A stretch of 64,000 bases of DNA. Source: Afipia sp. Lineage in GTDB: Bacteria; Pseudomonadota; Alphaproteobacteria; Rhizobiales; Xanthobacteraceae. Shown here one piece after another: positions 58,342 through 64,000 of the stretch. A program made the translations under genes and the position numbers. Each line of letters begins with the position of its first letter. Positions within the stretch are counted from its first letter, which is position 1. The stretch lies in contig JANQAK010000003.1 in NCBI GenBank assembly GCA_024707075.1, positions 806,001-870,000 on the forward strand, in the 5' to 3' direction. The notes beneath the pieces were generated by a model that did not search any database, was not told where the DNA came from, and was given only the letters and a program-made list of their open reading frames with translations.

Positions 58342-59067
58342 TCACCCCAGCGCGCCGGCGCAGCCCTTCAGTGAGCGCAGCGCGCGGCTGAAATCGCGCC
58401 CGGTCGAGATCAGGTGCGGGATCGTCTTCGGGTTGCGCGCGATTCCGCGCATCACCTTCCACATATCGACATTGCCGTTCGGCTTGATGGCGTTCATCGT
58501 CAGTTCCGGCAGCGCGCGATGCGCCGGATCGCTGATGACGCGCACTGCCGCGAACGGCAGGCCGTAATGCTCGGCATAACGAGCGGCGATGTGGCTCTCC
58601 ATATCGACCGCATCCGCGCCGGTGGTGGCGCGCAGCGCGGCCTTGCCGACCTGCCCGGTCACGACTTCTTCCACGCCGACAAGCACGCCGGACACGATCT
58701 GGCGCTTGCGCTTCACTGGCAGCGCGACAAGATTCTCTGTAAGGGACGCGACGGTCGACCAGCGCTGCTGGGCGGCGACGATTTCGGATGCGATGACGAT
58801 GTCGCCGGATCGCAGCGTGGGATTGAGTCCGCCTGCAACGCCGAAAGAGACAATGCCGCGAATGCTCGCCGGATTGAACGACGTCATCATCTCGCGCAAC
58901 TGAACCGGATTGCTTGAACTACAGATGACGGTGAGACCGGGGCCGGCAGCGATGCGGGCCTCCTGTTTCAAGCCGGTCACGATCAGGACCGGCAGACCAT
59001 CTTGTTCAGTCGCGATATGTTTGGTCGCGATGTATGCGGCGGTGTCCCCGCCCGCGCCTATAATCAC
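58342..59067 (-). CDS. hpnG: Adenosylhopane nucleosidase HpnG
   Basis: This is the phosphorylase/nucleosidase-superfamily enzyme that removes adenine from adenosylhopane, leading to ribosylhopane and bacteriohopanetetrol. The 241 residues start at GTG 59067, which overlaps the shc stop (GTGA). IRGIVSFGVAGGLNP is the nucleobase-pocket segment, and DAVDMESHIAARYAEHYG holds the conserved Met-Glu pair that binds the ribose hydroxyls. It follows shc in the same transcript. The N-terminal 25 residues before LPVLIVTGLKQEARI are longer than in some relatives, so an internal start is possible. A terminator lies beyond the stop. Confidence 0.93.
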   Translation of the reverse strand: MIIGAGGDTAAYIATKHIATEQDGLPVLIVTGLKQEARIAAGPGLTVICSSSNPVQLREMMTSFNPASIRGIVSFGVAGGLNPTLRSGDIVIASEIVAAQQRWSTVASLTENLVALPVKRKRQIVSGVLVGVEEVVTGQVGKAALRATTGADAVDMESHIAARYAEHYGLPFAAVRVISDPAHRALPELTMNAIKPNGNVDMWKVMRGIARNPKTIPHLISTGRDFSRALRSLKGCAGALG

Positions 59068-61031
59068 ATTCCGATCCCCACGAAGCGGCTGTTAGTATTG
59101 CGCAAATTTCGGTATCGCGCCAGCGCCCACAGCGGGAAGAACTTGGAATATCCGTGGTATCGCAAATAGAACACACGTGGGAACCCGCCGCCGGTATAGT
59201 TCGGCTCGTTCCAGAGGCCGTCCTTGGTCTGGAATTGAATCAAATAGGCGATGCCGCGCCGGGTGGCGGGATGATCCACCTTTCCCGCGGCCATCAGCGC
59301 CAGCGTCGCCCAGGCGGTCTGCGAGGCGGTGGTCTCGGACCTCTCGTAGCCCCTGTAGTCGAGCCGGTAGCTGTTGCCGTCCTCGCCCCAGCCGCCGTCG
59401 CTGTTCTGGATCGCAATCAGCCAGTCCGCCGCCCTGGCGATGACCGGGTCGTCGTGAGCGACGCCGGCGGCGTTCAGCGCACAGAGCACCGACCAGGTTC
59501 CATAGATGTAGTTGACGCCCCAGCGCCCGAACCATGAGCCGTCGGGCAGTTGCGCCCGGCGCAAATACTCCACGCCCCGCGCCAGCGCCGGGCTGGTCGC
59601 GATGGTCTCGCCAAGCTGCGCCAGCATCGAGACGCAGCGCGCGGTGACATCCTCGGTCGGCGGATCGAGCAGCGCGCCGTGATCCGAGAACGGAATGTTG
59701 TTGAGATAGTATTCGAGGTTGTCGGCGTCGAACGCCGCCCAGCCGCCGTCCTTGCTTTGCAGACCGTTGATCCATTCGCGCCCGCGCGCGATCGCCTCGT
59801 CGTACTTCTCGCCGGCGTTCAGCGTGCCGCGCGCGCGGTCCATCGCCATGACGACGACGGCGGTGTCGTCGAGATCGGGATAATGCGCGTTGTTGTACTG
59901 GAACGCCCAGCCGCCCGGCCGCACGCCGGGCCGCTTCTCGATCCAGTCGCCCTCGACATCGAGCACCTGTTTCGGCTTGAGCCAATCCAGCGCCACCTTG
60001 GCGGAGGCGATTTCCTTCTCTCCGCCGACCTCGATCATGGCATGCGCGGTCAGCGCGGTGTCCCAGATCGGCGACACGCACGGCTGGCAATAGGCCTCGT
60101 CGTCCTTGATGACGAGCAGGTTCTCCACCGACTGGCGCGCCAGCACGTAATGCGGATGATCCTTCGGATAGCCGAGCAGATCGTACATCATCACGGTATT
60201 GGCCATCGCCGGGAAGATCGCGCCGAGACCGTCGACGCCGTTGAGCCGCTCGGTGACGAACGCCACCGCCTTGTCGATGGCGCGCTGGCGGGTCTTCTTC
60301 GGAAAAAACGGATCGGCCACGCGCAGGATGCTGTCGAGGATTGCAAAGCCCGTGAACCAGAGCTGGCTCTGGTGCGGCGCCTTCGCCGTCATGCCGATGG
60401 ATTTCGGATCTTCCAGAAACAGTTCGTCGATACCGACGCCAAGCGGATTGCGCGCACGCGGCTTCTTGTTCATCAGCACCAGCAGCGGCACGATCACGGT
60501 GCGCGCCCAGTACGAAATTTTCGTCAGATGAAACGGAAACCAGCGCGGCAGCAGCATGATCTCCACCGGCATCATCGGCGCGGCGCGCCACGTCACCACG
60601 CCGAACAGCGCCAGCATGATGCGGGTGAAGACGTTGCTCTTGGCCGCGCCGCCGCGCGCCCGGATGATCTCGCGGGCGCGGACCATGTGCGGCGCGTCCA
60701 CGGAATCGCCGATCATCTTCAGCGCGAAATAGGCCTTCACGCTGGCGCTCATGTCGAACTCGTGGCCATGGAACAGCGACCAGCCGCCGTTTTCGTTTTG
60801 GATGCGGCGCAGATAGTTGCCGATCTTGGCTTCGATTACATGATCGATCGGCTCCGCCAGATAGTGCCGCAGCAAAACGTATTCGGCCGGAATGGTCGCG
60901 TCGGCTTCCAGTTCGAACACCCAGTGTCCGTCCGGCTTGCGAGTATCCAGCACGGCGCGGCTCGCGGCGGCGATGCTGGCATCAACAGCCGCCGCTGACG
61001 GCGCGGCATCGCTTGTCTGTTCAAACGTCAT
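59064..61031 (-). CDS. shc: Squalene-hopene cyclase
   Basis: Shc cyclises squalene to hopene and hopanol at the inner membrane. ATG 61031 gives 655 residues; ATG 61037 and TTG 61046 are alternatives. The catalytic DLDDT motif lies at 386-390, with Asp388 the expected proton donor. Several QW-type repeats stabilise the alpha-alpha barrels (QNENGGWSLF, QSKDGGWAAFD, GSWFGRWGVNYIYGTWSVLCAL, QNSDGGWGEDG, QTKDGLWNEPNYTG). Length and motifs are those of a functional cyclase. It overlaps hpnG at its 3' end and is separated from hpnE by 158 bp containing a palindromic repeat, so it may belong to the hpnC-D-E transcript or have its own promoter. Confidence 0.97.
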   Translation of the reverse strand: MTFEQTSDAAPSAAAVDASIAAASRAVLDTRKPDGHWVFELEADATIPAEYVLLRHYLAEPIDHVIEAKIGNYLRRIQNENGGWSLFHGHEFDMSASVKAYFALKMIGDSVDAPHMVRAREIIRARGGAAKSNVFTRIMLALFGVVTWRAAPMMPVEIMLLPRWFPFHLTKISYWARTVIVPLLVLMNKKPRARNPLGVGIDELFLEDPKSIGMTAKAPHQSQLWFTGFAILDSILRVADPFFPKKTRQRAIDKAVAFVTERLNGVDGLGAIFPAMANTVMMYDLLGYPKDHPHYVLARQSVENLLVIKDDEAYCQPCVSPIWDTALTAHAMIEVGGEKEIASAKVALDWLKPKQVLDVEGDWIEKRPGVRPGGWAFQYNNAHYPDLDDTAVVVMAMDRARGTLNAGEKYDEAIARGREWINGLQSKDGGWAAFDADNLEYYLNNIPFSDHGALLDPPTEDVTARCVSMLAQLGETIATSPALARGVEYLRRAQLPDGSWFGRWGVNYIYGTWSVLCALNAAGVAHDDPVIARAADWLIAIQNSDGGWGEDGNSYRLDYRGYERSETTASQTAWATLALMAAGKVDHPATRRGIAYLIQFQTKDGLWNEPNYTGGGFPRVFYLRYHGYSKFFPLWALARYRNLRNTNSRFVGIGM

Positions 61032-61075
61032 GATCATCGAGTCCAAAACACAACTATATTAGACGGAAGGCTCTG

Positions 61076-61166
61076 TCGTCATTGCGAGCGAAGCGAAGCA
61101 ATCCAGCCGGGACCGGCCCATACAAAAGACTGGATTGCTTCGTCGCAAGCGTTCTCGCAATGACGA
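61076..61166. repeat. Intergenic palindromic repeat (CATTGCGAGCGAAGCGAAGCAATCC family)
   Basis: A long imperfect inverted repeat: the left arm runs from GTCATTGCGAGCGAAGCGAAG through CAATCCAG, and the right arm from CTGGATTGCTTCG to CTCGCAATGACG. It lies inside the hopanoid operon between hpnE and shc. The sequence belongs to a dispersed family that I recall as frequent in Bradyrhizobium and Rhodopseudomonas genomes. In a transcript it would form a strong hairpin that could trim or attenuate the mRNA between the two genes. Confidence 0.82.
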
Positions 61167-61189
61167 CGGAAACTCTCATGTTATTTCGA

Positions 61190-62461
61190 CTAAGGACGGC
61201 CATATCCTGCGATTGCCAGATCGGCGGCGCGGTCGCCGGAGCGGATCGAGCCTTCGATGGTGGCCGGCAGTCCGGTGTCCGTCCAGTCGCCCGCGAGAAA
61301 CAGGTTTTTCCATTCGGTGACCGGCCCCGGCCGCAGCGCGTTCTGTTCCGGCGTCGCCTCGAACGTGGCGCGGCGCTCGCGCACGATCTGCCACGGCGGC
61401 AAGGGGCCTTCGGCGACCTCGTTGCCGAGGCCTGCGGCCTTGCAGATGTCGCGCCAGATGTCGCGGGCAAGCTCTTCGCGCGGCGCGTTCACCAGCCGGT
61501 CGGCGTCGCTGATGGTCACCGACAATCGCTGCGGAAACGCGAACAGCCATTCGACGATTCCGCCGATCACGCCCATCATCGGCGGCATGTGGTCCGGCGG
61601 GTCATAGCGGAAGTGCGCGTTGACGATGGCGCGGAATTTGGTCGGCGTTTTCAGTCCGGGCAGAATGGAGGATGCCGAACGCGGCGGCACCGCCAGCACG
61701 ACGACATCGCTCGGCGCCACGGCAATCGTGTCTTCGCCGAACTCCAGCACCGAAATGGATTCGCCCGCCATCAGCACCTGACGCAACTCGTGGCCGAGGT
61801 TGACGGTGCCGCCCTTCTCGCGGATCAGCTTGAGCGCCGGATCGACCAGCACCGTGCTGAGACCCTCGCGCGCGATCAGCGGCCGGCACGACTTGCCGCC
61901 AGCGAGCAATGTCTCGCGCACGATGGCACCTGCAAGTCCCGCCGAGCCATCGGGCGGATCGACGTTAAGCGCCGCGAGCAGCAACGGCTGCACCAGCCGC
62001 TCGTACAGCATGCCTTCGCATGTGATGGTGTCGCCCACCAGCGCATCGGTTCCGGCCCAGCTCAAGGGCGCGAGCGCGAGATAGTCGCCGATGCCGGTGT
62101 CCGGCACGCGCTTCTCCTTCGACAGCAGCCACGTCGGCAGACGGCCAGTGCCGAGATCGAGCATCCAGCGCTTGTCGGATTTCAGATCGACGAAATTGAA
62201 CTGCGCGCGTTCCGGCCCGACGAGACCGGCTTCAGAGCCGATCGACAGCGCATAGGACCGCGCGTGCAGATTGCCCGACAGCAGCAGATGATTGCCGTTG
62301 TCGATGACCATGTCCGTCGCGCCATCATAGTACGAACGACAACGGCCCCCGGCCTGTTGCGTCGCCTCGTGGACGTGGACCTGGAATCCTTCATTGGCGA
62401 GCCGGACGCCCGCGGACAGGCCGGAGACGCCGGCACCGATGATGTGAGCTTTTTTTGCCAT
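61190..62461 (-). CDS. hpnE: Hydroxysqualene dehydroxylase HpnE (FAD)
   Basis: HpnE is the flavin enzyme that reduces hydroxysqualene to squalene, the third step of the HpnC-D-E route. The frame stays open far upstream through hpnD, but ATG 62461, overlapping the hpnD stop by one base, gives the usual 423 residues starting with the FAD-binding HIIGAGVSGLSAG (6-18). The mid-region PLLLAALNV and the C-terminal LFLAGDWTDTGLPATIEGS (the second FAD motif) are typical of the squalene-associated desaturase family. A homopolymer of seven A follows the start, but the frame reads through correctly. Confidence 0.96.
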   Translation of the reverse strand: MAKKAHIIGAGVSGLSAGVRLANEGFQVHVHEATQQAGGRCRSYYDGATDMVIDNGNHLLLSGNLHARSYALSIGSEAGLVGPERAQFNFVDLKSDKRWMLDLGTGRLPTWLLSKEKRVPDTGIGDYLALAPLSWAGTDALVGDTITCEGMLYERLVQPLLLAALNVDPPDGSAGLAGAIVRETLLAGGKSCRPLIAREGLSTVLVDPALKLIREKGGTVNLGHELRQVLMAGESISVLEFGEDTIAVAPSDVVVLAVPPRSASSILPGLKTPTKFRAIVNAHFRYDPPDHMPPMMGVIGGIVEWLFAFPQRLSVTISDADRLVNAPREELARDIWRDICKAAGLGNEVAEGPLPPWQIVRERRATFEATPEQNALRPGPVTEWKNLFLAGDWTDTGLPATIEGSIRSGDRAADLAIAGYGRP

Positions 62462-63318
62462 CAGATGAATGCATACCGAATGAGAATGAAAATCTTGGCG
62501 GCCTTGCTGAGCTTGACCGGCCTGCGCGGTAGCGCGAAGCCGCGCTCCACCAGCTTTTCCAGGATCGCGTGATAGTATTCCGACATGATCTTCGGCGCGC
62601 GCACCACGCGGCGGGAATTGCGCGCCATGATGTCGTTCGATTTGGCGAAATGATCGCGCGCCTGTTTCAGAATGTCCTCGCAGGCGCGCGGCAATCGCGG
62701 ATCGGACGCCACAGTCAGCGGATCGTTCGACAGGATGCCGGCGGCGTTGAGATTCTCGCGCGGCAGATAGAGCCGCCCGATGCCCGCGTCTTCGTCGATG
62801 TCGCGCAGGATGTTGGTCAATTGAAGCGCGCGGCCGAGATGGTGCGCCAGCAGGATGCCGTCCTCTTCGCCGAGGCCGAACACCCGCACCGACAACCGCC
62901 CCACGGCACTGGCGACCCGGTCGCAATAGAGATCGAGCGTCCGCGCATCCGGCGCGCGGATGTCGGCAGGCACGTCCATCTCCATGCCGTCGATAATGGC
63001 GATGAAATCCTCGCGCTTGAGGCCGAACTGCTTCACCGAGGCTGCGTAATCCTTCACCCGCGCGGGCGGATGGCCAGCGTAGAGCGCGTCGATGTCGCGC
63101 CGCCACTGGTCGAGCGCCGCCAGACGGTCCGGGCGCGGACCGTCGGAGTCGGCGATGTCGTCCACCTGCCGGCAGAAGCTGTAGATCTGGAACATGGCGT
63201 CGCGCTGCTCGCGCGGCAGGATGCGCATCGCGGCATAGAACGAACTGCCGGAGGCCACGCCCTGCACGTTGGCTTCCGGCGCGGCAGCGGGCTGCGCTGT
63301 GGTGCTCGTTGACGTCAT
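62461..63318 (-). CDS. hpnD: Presqualene diphosphate synthase HpnD
   Basis: HpnD condenses two farnesyl diphosphates to presqualene diphosphate. The 285 residues contain the first aspartate-rich motif DDIAD at 53-57 (FCRQVDDIADSDG) and the second, DIDEDA within TNILRDIDEDAGIGRLYLP, which hold the diphosphate-bridging Mg ions. The family's conserved YCDRVASAVG and FGLGEEDG segments are also present. ATG 63318 follows the hpnC stop with one base between. It is first used with HpnC and HpnE, replacing the single squalene synthase of other organisms. The 20-residue Thr/Ala-rich N terminus is variable. Confidence 0.96.
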   Translation of the reverse strand: MTSTSTTAQPAAAPEANVQGVASGSSFYAAMRILPREQRDAMFQIYSFCRQVDDIADSDGPRPDRLAALDQWRRDIDALYAGHPPARVKDYAASVKQFGLKREDFIAIIDGMEMDVPADIRAPDARTLDLYCDRVASAVGRLSVRVFGLGEEDGILLAHHLGRALQLTNILRDIDEDAGIGRLYLPRENLNAAGILSNDPLTVASDPRLPRACEDILKQARDHFAKSNDIMARNSRRVVRAPKIMSEYYHAILEKLVERGFALPRRPVKLSKAAKIFILIRYAFI

Positions 63319-63319
63319 G

Positions 63320-64000
63320 TCAGATCACGCGCCCGGTGCTGGCAGGGCGCGGCGTCCCGCCCGTCATGCGCCGGAACAACCCGCCCGCCATGGCGGAGAG
63401 CGCGATGCCGGCCATCTGCCCCTTCGACAGGTGCACGTTCTCGCTGAGCGGATCGCGCACCTTAAGCAAATTGACGATCCTGTCCGCGAACGCATCGATC
63501 ACGCAGACCTCGAGCGCGAACCGGGTATCCTTTATTTCACCCGGAAGCGAGCGGCCCTCGTGCAGCAGCGTCTCTGTGCGCCGCGCCAGACCCTGAAGGC
63601 ATTTCAGAAGTTGCGGCGTGGACTTCGCCTCGCCAAGCATCTCCACCGTCGCACCCGATGCGGCCAGCGCATCGCGCGGAATATAGACGCGGTTGAGATC
63701 GCGGTAGTCCTTGCCGCAATCCTGCAAATGATTGTTGATCTGCAACGCCGCGCAGATCGCGTCGGACGCCGCCCAGGTCGAGCGGTCCTCGCCGTGAACA
63801 TCGAGCATGAAGCGGCCGACCGGCATCGCCGAAAGCGAGCAGTAATGAATGACTTCGTCCCAGTTCTCGTAGCGCAGCTTGGTGACATCGAGACGAAACG
63901 CGTTGAGCAGATCCTGCGCATGCTTCGGCGACATGCCGCGCCCGGCCAGCGCCGCGCGCAAGGTCACCGCTTCCGGCTGCGTGTCGCCCTTGCCCAGCAG
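63320..64000 (-). CDS. hpnC: Hydroxysqualene-forming synthase HpnC, N-terminus outside window
   Basis: HpnC converts presqualene diphosphate to hydroxysqualene. The frame is open to the right edge, so the first part of the protein is missing; 226 residues are visible. They belong to the squalene/phytoene synthase fold: RYENWDEVIHYCSLSAMPVGR holds the helix before the first substrate region, and QINNHLQDCGKDYRDLNRVYIP the second Asp-rich motif. The usual first DxxxD motif must lie beyond 64000. It is the first gene of the hpnC-hpnD-hpnE cluster in the visible part, with the hpnD start one base after its stop. Confidence 0.95.
   Translation of the reverse strand: MLGKGDTQPEAVTLRAALAGRGMSPKHAQDLLNAFRLDVTKLRYENWDEVIHYCSLSAMPVGRFMLDVHGEDRSTWAASDAICAALQINNHLQDCGKDYRDLNRVYIPRDALAASGATVEMLGEAKSTPQLLKCLQGLARRTETLLHEGRSLPGEIKDTRFALEVCVIDAFADRIVNLLKVRDPLSENVHLSKGQMAGIALSAMAGGLFRRMTGGTPRPASTGRVI

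Noticed and set aside
61190..63106. Long minus-strand frame suggesting an HpnD-HpnE fusion or extended HpnE
   Set aside because: The upstream part is the shifted reading of hpnD. HpnE homology begins at ATG 62461, coupled to the hpnD stop.

Overview
The window looks like chromosomal DNA of a GC-rich alphaproteobacterium, most likely from the Bradyrhizobium/Rhodopseudomonas/Afipia group (Nitrobacteraceae). The evidence is a hopanoid locus with hpnC-D-E, shc, hpnG, hpnH, hpnN and hpnO; an imuA-imuB-dnaE2 mutasome behind an alphaproteobacterial LexA box (GTTC-N7-GTTC); a sigF/nrsF pair; a GGAAC-N16-CGTT general-stress promoter; and Bradyrhizobium-type small outer-membrane barrels and intergenic palindromic repeats. 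No tRNA, rRNA, CRISPR array, transposase or phage gene was seen.

Layout. 1-1.2 kb: folate genes folP (cut by the left edge)-folB-folK. 1.3-8.4 kb: methylmalonyl-CoA mutase small and large subunits and their GTPase chaperone meaB, with a GFA-type zinc protein, a DUF3298-like exported protein and a pyroglutamyl peptidase. 8.5-11.5 kb: an MFS drug exporter and a Tat-exported beta-helix protein with a small convergent partner. 11.6-17 kb: a minus-strand cassette of ECF sigma factor, membrane anti-sigma factor, exported subtilase and exported di-haem DUF4384 protein. 17.3-21.8 kb: a membrane diguanylate cyclase, a DUF2336 protein, nrsF-sigF and a Lys/Ala-rich exported protein. 21.9-30.8 kb: enoyl-CoA hydratase, a CoA hydrolase/transferase, a TolC-like outer-membrane protein and a CusBA/CzcBA-type heavy-metal efflux pair. 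31-38.4 kb: SOS mutasome, divergent udgX, and a YciE/F-type stress ferritin-like gene. 38.4-47.3 kb: M20 amidohydrolase, GMC oxidoreductase, an acyl-CoA carboxylase beta subunit with a free 73-residue biotin carrier, a TAXI-type TRAP transporter and a Cys-rich exported peptide. 47.5-64 kb: the hopanoid/isoprenoid region.

How the genes work together. Dxs and IspH make isoprenoid precursor. HpnC, HpnD and HpnE turn farnesyl diphosphate into squalene, and Shc cyclises it. HpnH adds adenosine, HpnG removes adenine, HpnO aminates the side chain and HpnN moves hopanoids toward the outer membrane. Around 31-38 kb, LexA-controlled translesion synthesis sits beside a uracil-DNA-binding UdgX.

A recurrent oddity is that five otherwise intact genes (mutA, imuB, the carboxylase beta subunit, hpnO and ispH) each carry one extra base that breaks the frame. 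ispH is normally essential, so consensus sequencing error is the simplest explanation, and I annotate the corrected spans. The most novel-looking unit is the sigma/anti-sigma/subtilase/di-haem cassette at 11.6-17 kb. In it, the periplasmic domain of the anti-sigma factor looks, by eye, like a subtilisin-propeptide fold and resembles the N-terminal region of the neighbouring subtilase.
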